Shown in pieces: positions 12,530-20,274 of a DNA stretch of 21,220 nt. Source of the DNA: a virus. The stretch lies in IMG/VR virus record IMGVR_UViG_3300043427_000319, positions 1 through 21,220 of that record; one strand, given 5' to 3'. Positions within the stretch are counted from its first letter, which is position 1, and the number at the start of each line of letters is the position of its first letter. The notes under the pieces were generated by a model, which saw only the letters and a program-made list of their open reading frames with translations, was not told where the DNA came from and ran no database searches. Position numbers and translations under genes: made by a program.

Positions 12530-13775
12530 AATCCCATATGCGCCGCGAAAGCAGCTCATGCCGTTCCACAATCGTAAGGAGCGGTTCGCCTGCATCGTGG
12601 CGCATAGACGCTTCGGAAAAACCGTTGGCGCAATCAACGACCTAATCAAGACGGCAATCAGCCTTAATCGGCAAAACGTCCGATGCGGATACATTGCGCC
12701 ATACTTCAATCAGGCCAAGGCTATCGCGTGGGACTACATCAAAGAATTTACAGCGCCAATACCAGGCATGGCTTACAACGAGAGCGAACTGCGCGCCGAC
12801 TTCCCTAACGGCGCGCGACTTCGCTTGTTCGGGGCCGACAACTACGACGCAATGCGCGGGCTTTACTTTGATGATGTGGTGCTAGACGAGCCAGCGGACT
12901 TCCCGGCAAGCGCATGGCCGACCGTTATCCGGCCAGCTCTAGCTGATCGACAGGGGCGCGCCACCTTTATCGGCACGCCGAAAGGCAAGAATGAGTTTTG
13001 GGAAATCTACGACAAGGCAACGCGGGATGATAACTGGTTCACGCTTGTCCTGCCTGCTTCGCAGACGCTCATCATTTCGCAGATAGAACTGAACGACGCG
13101 CTAAAGACTATCGGGCCGGATCGTTACGATCAGGAATTTGAGTGCAGCTTTGAAGCCGCAATCATTGGCGCATACTATGGCAAAGAGATGAAGGAAATCG
13201 CCGCAGACGGACGCATTCGCAACATCATGCCAGAGCCGCAGATCGGCGTCGTGACGGCATGGGACTTGGGGATGGATGACACAACGTCAATCATTTTCGC
13301 CCAGTTCATCGGCAACGAAGTGCGGATCATTGACCACATTGAAGACAGCGGCCAAGGGTTGGCCCATTACGCGCGATTGCTGGCAGACAAGCCTTACACC
13401 TACCTTGCCCATGTCCTGCCCCACGATGCCCGCGTGCGAGAGCTTGGAAGCGGCGTATCACGCATTGAAACGCTAGAAGGCCTTGGCCTGCGCAACATCA
13501 CCATTGCGCCGAACATACCGATTGAGGACGGCATTCAGGCTGTCAGGAATGGTTTGGCGCGCACGTTCATTGACCAAAAACTGAACCGCCTCATTGAGGC
13601 GCTTAAGCAGTATCAGCGCGATTGGGACGACAAAAGCAAAACCTGGAGATCAAGGCCAAAGCACGATTGGACCAGCCATAGCGCAGACAGCATGCGCTAT
13701 CTGTTTGTCGGGTATCGGCAGGTGGATGACGAATGGGGCGCACCGCTGCGGCGCAATTTGCGAAGCGTGCTGTGA
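12516..13775 (+). CDS. terL: Terminase large subunit
   Basis: The 419-residue protein has the packaging ATPase motifs: Walker A AHRRFGKT at 29-36, Walker B VVLDEP with Asp124-Glu125, and a coupling segment TFIGTPKGKNEFW. The C-terminal RNase-H-like nuclease begins at VTAWDLGMDDTTSI (Asp250) and ends with the HDWTSHSADSMRY motif near 390. The length is typical of short TerL proteins, and both domains are intact. It powers DNA entry into the capsid and cuts concatemers. The next genes are tiny proteins and then an adaptor, with no portal. The packaging style (cos or pac) cannot be told without an alignment. Confidence 0.96.
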   Translation: MQIVEIPYAPRKQLMPFHNRKERFACIVAHRRFGKTVGAINDLIKTAISLNRQNVRCGYIAPYFNQAKAIAWDYIKEFTAPIPGMAYNESELRADFPNGARLRLFGADNYDAMRGLYFDDVVLDEPADFPASAWPTVIRPALADRQGRATFIGTPKGKNEFWEIYDKATRDDNWFTLVLPASQTLIISQIELNDALKTIGPDRYDQEFECSFEAAIIGAYYGKEMKEIAADGRIRNIMPEPQIGVVTAWDLGMDDTTSIIFAQFIGNEVRIIDHIEDSGQGLAHYARLLADKPYTYLAHVLPHDARVRELGSGVSRIETLEGLGLRNITIAPNIPIEDGIQAVRNGLARTFIDQKLNRLIEALKQYQRDWDDKSKTWRSRPKHDWTSHSADSMRYLFVGYRQVDDEWGAPLRRNLRSVL

Positions 13776-13811
13776 TGTGCTAGGGTGGCGCTGACATTGT
13801 AGGGGCCATCC

Positions 13812-13988
13812 ATGAAAAAACCCAGCAAAGCAGACGCCAAGGTCGCCAAGGTCATGGGCGAATACAAGCGCGGAACGCTGCACGGCGGTGTTGATCCGGC
13901 TGGCCCTAAGAAAGCGCCCGTCGTGAAATCGCGCAAACAAGCCATCGCCATCGCTTTCAGCAAAGCTGGAAAGGCACGCAAGAAATGA
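13812..13988 (+). CDS. DUF6496-like small basic protein
   Basis: This 58-residue gene follows terminase after a 36-base gap containing AGGGGCC before the ATG. The centre reads VMGEYKRGTLHGG, then KAPVVKSRKQAIAIAFSKAG, and the end is KARKK. That matches the small DUF6496-type proteins (MGE-K-G-LHSG, KSRKQAIAIA) common in phage packaging clusters and of unknown function. It is very Lys-rich and lacks Cys. Its stop overlaps the next start (ATGA). A DNA-binding or virion-associated role is likely from composition only. Confidence 0.7.
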   Translation: MKKPSKADAKVAKVMGEYKRGTLHGGVDPAGPKKAPVVKSRKQAIAIAFSKAGKARKK

Positions 13989-14080
13989 AAAAGCCTGTCA
14001 AGTTTACGCCCTGCAAGGGATGCCCGAACCCCGCCAAGTGCAAGGCCATGGGCCGCTGCATGATGAAGGGCAAGAAGTGA
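13985..14080 (+). CDS. 31-residue Cys-rich basic microprotein
   Basis: This very short open frame is linked to both neighbours (ATGA before, TGATG after). It encodes KKPVKFTPCKGCPNPAKCKA followed by MGRCMMKGKK. Four Cys (10, 13, 19, 25) in C-x2-C-x5-C-x5-C spacing and about nine Lys suggest a zinc-knuckle-like nucleic-acid binder or a disulfide-stabilised peptide. The exact coupling on both sides is the main evidence that it is real. No family is recognised. Confidence 0.6.
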   Translation: MKKPVKFTPCKGCPNPAKCKAMGRCMMKGKK

Positions 14081-14226
14081 TGGCAAAGGGTCTTTATGCT
14101 GCGATTAACGCCAAACGCGCCCGCATCAAGGCCGGATCTGGCGAGAAAATGCGGAAGCCTGGCGACAAAGGCGCGCCCACGGCTGCGGCGTTCAAGGCTT
14201 CGGCAAAGACGGCGAAGAAAAAATGA
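14080..14226 (+). CDS. Small basic phage protein (MAKGLYAxINAKR type)
   Basis: This 48-residue protein starts at an ATG sharing one base with the previous stop. It opens AKGLYAAINAKRARIKAGSG, continues EKMRKPGDKGAPTAAAF, and ends in a KASAKTAKKK tail. I recognise this as a short protein seen in many phages near terminase or adaptor genes, without a proven function. The high Lys/Ala content fits a DNA-binding or packaged protein. A longer frame reaches back to 14020 but would override the Cys-rich gene; the internal ATG is better placed. Confidence 0.68.
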   Translation: MAKGLYAAINAKRARIKAGSGEKMRKPGDKGAPTAAAFKASAKTAKKK

Positions 14227-14522
14227 AAACACCGGCATGGCAGCGGAATGAAGGAAAGAACCCGAAAGGCGGTTTGAACGCCAAAGGCCGCGCGTCTGCC
14301 AAGGCTGAGGGCATGAACCTGAAGGCGCCCGTCAAGTCTGGCGACAACCCGCGCCGCGCCTCGTTCCTAGCCCGCATGGGCAACATGCCGGGGCCTGAGC
14401 GCAAGGATGGCGAACCGACGCGGCTTCTGTTATCCTTGAACGCATGGGGCGCGTCCAGCAAGGCCGACGCCAAGGCGAAGGCTAAGGCCATTTCGGCCCG
14501 CAATGAGGCGAAGAAGAAATGA
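14223..14522 (+). CDS. DUF6321-like phage protein
   Basis: The 99-residue protein carries the marks of DUF6321: AWQRNEGKNPKGGLNAKGRA at the start (5-24), LKAPVKSGDNPRRASFLARMGNMPGP in the middle, and GEPTRLLLSLNAWGASS. It ends in a Lys/Ala repeat tail (KADAKAKAKAISARNEAKKK). The family is widespread in phages and often lies beside small genes such as those just upstream. Its role is not known; Lys-rich tails are common in proteins that touch DNA inside the head. It is coupled to both neighbours by 4-base overlaps. Confidence 0.75.
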   Translation: MKTPAWQRNEGKNPKGGLNAKGRASAKAEGMNLKAPVKSGDNPRRASFLARMGNMPGPERKDGEPTRLLLSLNAWGASSKADAKAKAKAISARNEAKKK

Positions 14523-15130
14523 CCATCACCAACTTCGGCACACTCAAAACGGCCATTGCAGACACTCTGAACCGGGACGACCTCACATCGGCCATCCCAA
14601 CCTTCGTGCGGCTGGCCCAAGCGCAGCTCAATCGCAAGATCCGCTCGCATCGGCAGATCACGCGTGGCAGCCTGACGATTGACGCGCAGTTTGAAGCACT
14701 GCCGGCGGATTGGCTGGAAACGATCCGCATCACGATGGACGCCAACCCGATCCGCGTTCTGACGCAGATCAGCATGGACGACCTGACACGCTATCGGACC
14801 GCGACCGATAATTCTACAGATGCACCCGTTTACTTTTCTCACAACGGGACCGACATCGAACTGTTCCCCACGCCAAGCACGTCCTACACCGGGCAAATCA
14901 CATACTATGCTAAGATCGCGGCGCTGTCGGCTGATGGGGATACCAATTGGCTGCTGACAAATCACCCCGACGTTTATCTTTATGGCGCGCTGGTGCATAC
15001 TGCGCCATACCTGAAGGATGACGCGCGCATTGCCGTTTGGGCTGGATTGTTGGCGCAGGCAATGAACGAAATTGAAGAAGAAAGCAACGCGGCTCGGTTT
15101 GGCTCACCGCTGCGGATGAGGATGAAATAA
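14519..15130 (+). CDS. Head-to-tail adaptor (phage adaptor protein)
   Basis: The 203-residue protein has the layout of the podovirus adaptor family (P22 gp4, T7 gp11 or SU10 adaptor type): an N-terminal helical half beginning TNFGTLKTAIADTLNRDDLT, IPTFVRLAQAQLNRKIRSH, a beta-rich centre with ALPADWLETIRITMD and GTDIELFPTPS, and a C-terminal helix bundle (LTNHPDVYLYGALVHTAPYL). Such proteins form a ring under the portal and connect it to tail parts. It shares 4 bases with the upstream gene and 1 base with the fibre gene. The expected portal gene is not before it. Confidence 0.8.
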   Translation: MTITNFGTLKTAIADTLNRDDLTSAIPTFVRLAQAQLNRKIRSHRQITRGSLTIDAQFEALPADWLETIRITMDANPIRVLTQISMDDLTRYRTATDNSTDAPVYFSHNGTDIELFPTPSTSYTGQITYYAKIAALSADGDTNWLLTNHPDVYLYGALVHTAPYLKDDARIAVWAGLLAQAMNEIEEESNAARFGSPLRMRMK

Positions 15131-16065
15131 TGGGAACGACGACCACAACCTTCGCTCTCAATAAGCCCAACGTTGGCGGCGACGATAACGCTTGGGGGAC
15201 CGATTGGAACACGAACGCGGACAAGCTGGATGACTTGCTTGACGGCACGACTGCGATCAAGCCGGACCTCGATGCGGGGCTGTGGAAAGTCGGCGGCGTT
15301 GCGGTCACATCAAGCGCGGCGGAACTGAACATCCTTGACGGCGCCACGCTGACGGTCACTGAGCTAAACTACGTTGACGGCGTGACTTCGGCGATCCAGA
15401 CCCAGCTTGATGGCAAACAGGCGCTTGATGCGGATCTGACGGCTATTGCGGGCATTTCGTCAAATGGCCTCGTTGCCCGCACTGGTGCTGGCACAGCAGC
15501 GGCCCGAACAATCACTGGCGGCACGTTTGTCAGTGTGACAAATGGTGATGGAGCAAGTGGCAACCCAACACTAGACTTGTCAGCCGCAGCGGTTGTCACA
15601 GCCTCGGAAACGATTGCGTCAAATAACAATGACACGACCCTGCCGACGAGCGCAGCGGTCAAGACGCATGTTGATGCCTTCAAGATGTCCTTGCTTGGCA
15701 CGCTCACAACCACGTCAGGAACAACGCAGACACTGAGCGGCCTCAGCCTGACAAACTACAACTACTTGTTCATCACCTATATTGGTGTTTCTCATAACAG
15801 CGGCGTTAATCAGTCTCTTCAAATTGAGGGCATTCAAGCCACCACTACTTATGACAGCGCATCCACACTTCGCGGGACAACAATCCTTGAGATCGCTTCT
15901 GGCACTGGGATTGGGTTGATTACTGACTCTCCGGCAAATGGAAGCGGTGCTGGCACAACAAGAGCTTTTGACTGTGTTTTTAGTGCTGGGTCAACGTCTA
16001 TTTCGTTTACATGGAGTGCTGGTGCATCCTTCGATGCTGGCACTATTCGGGTGTATGGAGTCTGA
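15130..16065 (+). CDS. Tail fibre protein
   Basis: This 311-residue protein starts by overlapping the adaptor stop by one base. The N-terminal 40 residues (TFALNKPNVGGDDNAWGTDW) are typical of phage fibre bases. Then come fibre repeats: SSAAELNILDGATLTVTELN and YVDGVTSAIQTQLDGKQ, about residues 61-97, and DADLTAIAGISSNGLVARTG. The last half is Thr/Ser/Gly-rich and beta-like, ending in FDAGTIRVYGV, probably the receptor-binding end. From about 15720 the third codon positions become T-rich and GC falls, unlike the first half, suggesting an exchanged tip. The gene just after may be a chaperone or accessory. Confidence 0.85.
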   Translation: MGTTTTTFALNKPNVGGDDNAWGTDWNTNADKLDDLLDGTTAIKPDLDAGLWKVGGVAVTSSAAELNILDGATLTVTELNYVDGVTSAIQTQLDGKQALDADLTAIAGISSNGLVARTGAGTAAARTITGGTFVSVTNGDGASGNPTLDLSAAAVVTASETIASNNNDTTLPTSAAVKTHVDAFKMSLLGTLTTTSGTTQTLSGLSLTNYNYLFITYIGVSHNSGVNQSLQIEGIQATTTYDSASTLRGTTILEIASGTGIGLITDSPANGSGAGTTRAFDCVFSAGSTSISFTWSAGASFDAGTIRVYGV

Positions 16066-16466
16066 TGATGTTCACTGAAGAAATCACGGATGCTCAAACT
16101 GGGGTTAAAACTGTTCGTCAGTTTACTCAGGAAGAAATCGATGCTGTTACGGCAAAGATTGAAGCTGCTAAGGTCAATCAACGGGAAGTGATGTCCCTGT
16201 CCTTCGCCCAACTCCTGATCGGCCTAGTCGCAGAGGCGTGGATCACCGAAGCAGAAGGCGATGCGTGGCTCACTGGCACACTGCCGGCGCCTGTTCTCAG
16301 CCTGATTGCAACGCTCCCAGCGGAGCAGCAGTTTGCGGCCAAGGCCCGCGCTATCGCGCCGTCTGTCGTGCTGCGGAACGATGCTCTGGTCGTTGCCCTC
16401 GGCGCAGCTCAGGGCAAAACCGCAGAGCAGCTTGACACGTTTTTCACGACCTACGCGCAGGTGTAA
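16065..16466 (+). CDS. Hypothetical tail-fibre-associated protein
   Basis: Two ATGs in a row (16065 and 16068) follow GGAG. The second has the better 7-base spacing and the first overlaps the fibre stop, so the product has 132 or 133 residues. The first part is a charged region (EEITDAQTGVKTVRQFTQEE), followed by LSFAQLLIGLVAEAWITEAEG, and LPAPVLSLIATLPAEQQFAAKARA with VLRNDALVVALG. It ends EQLDTFFTTYAQV. I recall similar proteins after phage fibre genes, with no assigned function. The first 120 bases share the low-GC codon style of the fibre tip, and the rest returns to the genome norm, placing a composition change near 16190 within the gene. Confidence 0.65.
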   Translation: MMFTEEITDAQTGVKTVRQFTQEEIDAVTAKIEAAKVNQREVMSLSFAQLLIGLVAEAWITEAEGDAWLTGTLPAPVLSLIATLPAEQQFAAKARAIAPSVVLRNDALVVALGAAQGKTAEQLDTFFTTYAQV

Positions 16467-16469
16467 CGC

Positions 16470-17942
16470 ATGCCTCTGGTGCCGCTCGCCATCCCAGCCG
16501 GTGTCTATCGCAACGGCACCGACTTGCAAGCGTCAGGCCGCTGGCGCGATGCGTCTTTGGTGCGCTGGGCTGACGGAACCATGCGGCCCGTAGCAGGCTG
16601 GGAGGCGCGGTTTGACATCAACGATGCGGTCCCGCGCGGAATGCACGCTTGGCGGGATTTGAACAACAACCGCTATATCGCTGTTGGCATGTGGGATAAG
16701 CTCTATGCCATTTCGCAGGCCGGAACCATCACAGACATCACGCCTGCAGGTCTGACCACGGGCGTTGCTGTCGCAACGCAGAACCTTGGCTATGGCGGCG
16801 GGCTTTACGGCGTTGGCGCATATGGAACGCCTAGATCCGATAGTGGCAGTTTTATTGAGGCAACCACGTGGTCGCTGGACAACTGGGGCGAAGAATTGGT
16901 TGCCTGCTCCAACGCGGACGGCGATTTGTATGCGTGGGATCTGGACGTGTTGAACAACGGCGTCACCATTCCAAACGCGCCAACCAACAACCTCGGCCTG
17001 ATTGTCACCGAAGAACGCTTCCTGTTCGCCTTGGGCGCGGGCGGCAATCCCCGCCTTGTGCAATGGTCAGACCGCGAAGACCGCGAACTGTGGACGCCTG
17101 CCGCGACTAACGAGGCGGGCGATCTTGAACTGCAGACTTCCGGCCAGATCATGCAGGCACTGCGCACGCGCGGGCAAACGCTGATCTTGACCGACATTGA
17201 CGCGCACACGGCAACCTATCAAGGCCCGCCGTTTGTCTATGGCTTCGAGCGGGTTGGATCTGCTTGCGGCACAATCTCACGCAAGGCTGCGGCATCTGTG
17301 GATCAGGGCGTGTTCTGGATGGGGAACGGATCGTTCTTTGTCTATGCGGGCGGGACCGTGCAGGAAGTGCCGTGCGAAGTCGTGGATTACGTTTTCAGCG
17401 ACATCAGCAGCACGCGCCGCTCGCATATCTGGGCAGTGTCCAACGCGCAGCACTCGGAAATCTGGTGGTTTTATCCATCAAGCGGAGCGACCGAATGCGA
17501 CCGCTATGTGTCGTTTAACTACCTTGAGCGCCACTGGGCGATTGGCACACTTGATCGCACCGCTGGCATAGATCGGGGCGTTTTCGCAACGCCAATCTGG
17601 ATTGATGCCACCGGCCAAGCATACAATCACGAAACAGGCACATCCTACAGCGGCGCCAGCATCTATGCCGAAAGCGGGCCAATCAGCCTTGGGGCTGGAG
17701 ATCAGGTGGCTGTCTGCACGATGATGATCCCGGACGAAAAGACGCAAGGCCAAGTGACGGCCACGTTCAAAACGCGGTTTCATCCAAACGACACGGAACG
17801 CAGCTACGGGCCTTACACGATGGCCAATCCTACCGATGTGCGCTTTACCGGGCGGCAGGTGCGGATGCGGATTAACGGCACGGCCACCGATTGGCGGGTT
17901 GGCATTCCAAGCCTTGACATGAAGCCCGGAGGATTGCGGTGA
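16470..17942 (+). CDS. Tail nozzle / packaged-DNA stabilisation-like protein
   Basis: The 490-residue protein begins 3 bases after the previous stop. It is beta-rich with regularly spaced aromatic and Gly strands (RWADGTMRPVAGWE, RYIAVGMWDKLYAIS, GEELVACSNADGDLYAWD, RFLFALGAGGNPRLVQWSD, HIWAVSNAQHSEIWWFYPSS), like a beta-propeller or P22 gp10/T7 gp12-type tail nozzle. The C-terminal part (TFKTRFHPNDTERSYGPY, then VRFTGRQVRMRINGTATDWR) looks like a separate beta-sandwich. Position after the adaptor and fibre genes supports a tail-hub role at the DNA exit channel. Fold assignment is from pattern, not alignment; its exact place in the virion is not proven. Confidence 0.65.
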   Translation: MPLVPLAIPAGVYRNGTDLQASGRWRDASLVRWADGTMRPVAGWEARFDINDAVPRGMHAWRDLNNNRYIAVGMWDKLYAISQAGTITDITPAGLTTGVAVATQNLGYGGGLYGVGAYGTPRSDSGSFIEATTWSLDNWGEELVACSNADGDLYAWDLDVLNNGVTIPNAPTNNLGLIVTEERFLFALGAGGNPRLVQWSDREDRELWTPAATNEAGDLELQTSGQIMQALRTRGQTLILTDIDAHTATYQGPPFVYGFERVGSACGTISRKAAASVDQGVFWMGNGSFFVYAGGTVQEVPCEVVDYVFSDISSTRRSHIWAVSNAQHSEIWWFYPSSGATECDRYVSFNYLERHWAIGTLDRTAGIDRGVFATPIWIDATGQAYNHETGTSYSGASIYAESGPISLGAGDQVAVCTMMIPDEKTQGQVTATFKTRFHPNDTERSYGPYTMANPTDVRFTGRQVRMRINGTATDWRVGIPSLDMKPGGLR

Positions 17943-18589
17943 GGGTTCCGCCCGTCATTGGCGAGCGCTGGCAGGTATGGGCCGAGGATCTGCGGCGCTA
18001 TCTCGGCAAGGCGCAATCGCAACTTTCCGCCAAGGAAGCAGCGTCATCCGCAAATGAGGATGGCGTTATTCTTTGGGATCGGGCCAACGGCTATCCAGTT
18101 GTGTCCAAGGGCGGCGTGTTTCGGCAAATCCTCTTGGCCGATGGATACGCCATTCTTGGCCAAGATGCTGACGTTACAGCAGCCGCTGCAGACACGGCTT
18201 ATAAAATAACACTGGACGGCATTGCGCTGCAGGGCATCACGCTGACAGGATCACCGCTCACAGACATCACGTTTGTGGAAACAGGCTTATATGAGCTTTC
18301 GTTTACGGCGCAGATCGCATCCTCGTCGGCCAGCACAATTGAGTTTCGCTTTTGGCCGCGCATTAATACGTCTGACGTAACGGGCAGCACCATCGTGGCC
18401 AGCTTGCACAACAACGGCGCAACGATTGTGGTCAGCCGCACGGCAATCTTCAGCATGACAGCGGGCGATGTGCTGAATGTGATGTGGGCAACGTCCAGCA
18501 CCAACGGATCGCTAAAGGCGCACGCGGCAACGGCTTACGCACCGGCATCGCCTTCCGTGACGCTGGCAATTACAAGGGTGCAGGCATGA
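17939..18589 (+). CDS. Virion protein with C1q/TNF-like C-terminal domain
   Basis: This gene uses GTG in a 4-base overlap with the previous stop and gives 216 residues. The first 70 residues contain RWQVWAEDLRRYLGKAQSQL and GVILWDRANGYPVV. From about residue 75 on there is a jelly-roll pattern: FVETGLYELSFTAQIASSSA, IEFRFWPRINTSDV, AIFSMTAGDVLNVMWATSS, PASPSVTLAITRVQ. This is the C1q/TNF-like fold found in phage head or tail decoration and collar proteins. Role on the virion surface is inferred from fold and position. It is co-translated with the nozzle-like and GNAT-like genes. Confidence 0.68.
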   Translation: MRVPPVIGERWQVWAEDLRRYLGKAQSQLSAKEAASSANEDGVILWDRANGYPVVSKGGVFRQILLADGYAILGQDADVTAAAADTAYKITLDGIALQGITLTGSPLTDITFVETGLYELSFTAQIASSSASTIEFRFWPRINTSDVTGSTIVASLHNNGATIVVSRTAIFSMTAGDVLNVMWATSSTNGSLKAHAATAYAPASPSVTLAITRVQA

Positions 18590-18945
18590 ATATCATCGAG
18601 GCCAACCGCCATCACATTGAGGCTGCGCTGGAATACAGCGGCGACACGCACATTTATGAAGATGTGGAGCGCGGTATCATTGAGGGCCGAATGCAGATAT
18701 GGCCGGGCAAGAAAAGCGCAGCCGTGACAGAGATAGTCCAATATGCTAGAAAGAAGGTGCTGCATATCTTTTTGGCCGGCGGTCAGATGGATGAACTGGT
18801 TGACATGATAGACAGTGCAGCAGCATGGGGCCGGACGCAGGGTTGCACGGCGCTTACAATGTCAGGGCGCAAAGGCTGGGAACGAGTGCTTGCGCCTCAT
18901 GGCTTTAAGCCCGTGATGATCGTGATGGAAAGGGCAATCGAATGA
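18586..18945 (+). CDS. GNAT-like small virion-cluster protein
   Basis: The ATG at 18586 overlaps the preceding stop (ATGA) with AAGGGTG upstream and gives 119 residues. An upstream open frame reaches 18484 but lies inside the previous gene. The second half has a GNAT-like arrangement: VTEIVQYARKKVLHIFLAGG, a helix DELVDMIDSAAAWGRTQGC, then TALTMSGRKGWERVLAPHGF and VMIVMERAIE. The GRKGW-x-RVL-x-x-x-GF turn is common in GNAT-type phage proteins; T7 gp13-like internal virion proteins look similar. The acetyl-CoA loop (R/Q-x-x-G-x-G/A) is not clear, so it may be non-catalytic. A role in tail or internal-core assembly is inferred from position. Confidence 0.62.
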   Translation: MNIIEANRHHIEAALEYSGDTHIYEDVERGIIEGRMQIWPGKKSAAVTEIVQYARKKVLHIFLAGGQMDELVDMIDSAAAWGRTQGCTALTMSGRKGWERVLAPHGFKPVMIVMERAIE

Positions 18946-19643
18946 GCGGCGGCGGAAAAGGCGGAAGCTCCACAACGCAAGTAAAGGTTCCGGCTTGGCT
19001 GGAAAGCGCGGCGCGTCAAGATCTAGCGCGCGCTGATCAACTGGCCCAGATTGGATACACTCCATACTACGGGCCGGATGTCGCGGCGTTCAGCCCTATG
19101 CAGCAAGCAGCGTTTGAAGGCACAAACCAAGCCGCTGCGGCGTTCGGGATGCCCACCGCGCAAGGCGCGGGGATGCCAGCACCTCAGACTTTTGCGGGCG
19201 GAGTGCAGGGCTATTCGTCGGCTCCGCTCTATCAGCAATCGCTTGACGCGCTGCGTGCTGAAGCGCCGGGACAATATGCGGCCCTGACTGCGCCATTCAT
19301 CAACCCAGTCACGGGCGCTGCGCCGGCTGCGCCGTTTGGGACCAGTGGCGCACAAATAACGCCGAACACGCCAACAAGCGCAGCACTAATCGGTGCAATG
19401 AGTGGCGGGGGCGGTGGCGGAGGTGTTCCTGTCAGAACTGGAACATCTGGCGGGGGGAAGGGTGGAACTACATCAATCAACACGCCGATGTCCTACCTTC
19501 CGGGCGGCGTGAATACGGCAAATCCGAGCAGCACCATTAATAGGGTTGCCGCAGCGCTTTCCGGCCCGCAGGGCGCGCCAACCTCATCTAGCCGCCCAGT
19601 GGCGCGGCCTACAACTACGACAGCCACCAGTGGAGGCAAGTAA
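18942..19643 (+). CDS. Gly/Pro-rich internal-virion or tail-like protein
   Basis: The 233-residue protein overlaps the GNAT-like gene by 4 bases. Its N-terminal 70 residues form a recognisable phage virion segment (KVPAWLESAARQDLARADQL, GYTPYYGPDVAAFSPMQQAA). The rest is low-complexity: Ala/Pro/Gly runs, a stretch of Gly-Gly repeats near residue 154, and a Thr/Ser-rich end. No enzyme motif is present. In podovirus-like phages such proteins lie between tail genes and the lysozyme and are part of the ejection apparatus or hub; the assignment is positional. Confidence 0.62.
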   Translation: MSGGGKGGSSTTQVKVPAWLESAARQDLARADQLAQIGYTPYYGPDVAAFSPMQQAAFEGTNQAAAAFGMPTAQGAGMPAPQTFAGGVQGYSSAPLYQQSLDALRAEAPGQYAALTAPFINPVTGAAPAAPFGTSGAQITPNTPTSAALIGAMSGGGGGGGVPVRTGTSGGGKGGTTSINTPMSYLPGGVNTANPSSTINRVAAALSGPQGAPTSSSRPVARPTTTTATSGGK

Positions 19644-19644
19644 A

Positions 19645-20274
19645 ATGTCAGGCGCATCAAATCCCGCGCAAACTATGCAGCCACAGGCAGGCGGAAACGT
19701 GTTCAATCAAGCCGCCGGCGCTTACAATGCCGCGCTGCAAGGCCCGAACATTGCGCAGTTTGCCAACCCGTTCCAGCAGCAAGTGATCAACCGCACGATG
19801 GGCGACATTGGCGCGGCGCAACAGATGGCGCAGAACCAACTGGGCGCACAAGCAACGGCAGCGCGGGCTTTCGGTGGATCTCGCCAAGGCGTGGCGGAGG
19901 CGCAGACCAACGCAGGCTTTATCAAACAACTGGCTGACACATCTGCCAACTTGAACATGCAGGGCTTCAACACGGCTCTCGGTGCGGCGCAAAATCAACA
20001 GCAGATGCTGTCCCAACTTGCCGGTCAGGGCTTCGGCTTCGGCCAGCAACTGAACCAGCAGCAAATGCAGCAAGGCGCGCTGCAGCAAGGCCTGATGCAG
20101 TCTCTGATTGACGCCGCGCGGGGGCAATATGCTGGCTTCACTGGCGCTCCGCAGCAGGCTCTGACGCTTCCGTTGGCAGCACTTGGTGGCGCGAGCATGG
20201 GGCAGCAAACGCAGACGCAGACCCAGAAGCCGGGCCTGTTTAACTATCTGTCTCTGGGGCTTGGGCTGCTCTGA
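19645..20274 (+). CDS. Gln/Ala-rich internal virion-like protein
   Basis: The start is the ATG at 19645, with GGAGG 8 bases upstream, giving 209 residues; upstream in-frame codons overlap the previous gene and look unlike protein. It has an Ala/Gln-rich alpha-helical body: FANPFQQQVINRTMGDIGAA, QQMAQNQLGAQATAARAFGG, a long helix with FIKQLADTSANLNMQGFNTA, and QQLNQQQMQQGALQQGLMQS. A Gly-hydrophobic C-terminus follows (FNYLSLGLGLL). This is the style of T7 gp14-type or P22 ejection proteins that leave the head with the DNA. No catalytic motif is seen. It is coupled to the tail lysozyme gene by one base. Confidence 0.62.
   Translation: MSGASNPAQTMQPQAGGNVFNQAAGAYNAALQGPNIAQFANPFQQQVINRTMGDIGAAQQMAQNQLGAQATAARAFGGSRQGVAEAQTNAGFIKQLADTSANLNMQGFNTALGAAQNQQQMLSQLAGQGFGFGQQLNQQQMQQGALQQGLMQSLIDAARGQYAGFTGAPQQALTLPLAALGGASMGQQTQTQTQKPGLFNYLSLGLGLL

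Noticed and set aside
14192-14998. 268-codon leftward open frame
   Set aside because: It lies opposite the DUF6321-like and adaptor genes, which are coupled and family-like. The antisense reading shows no domain.
19400-19470. GGC/GGG-rich tract as a structured regulatory element
   Set aside because: It is explained by a Gly-rich stretch in the 18942-19643 coding frame.
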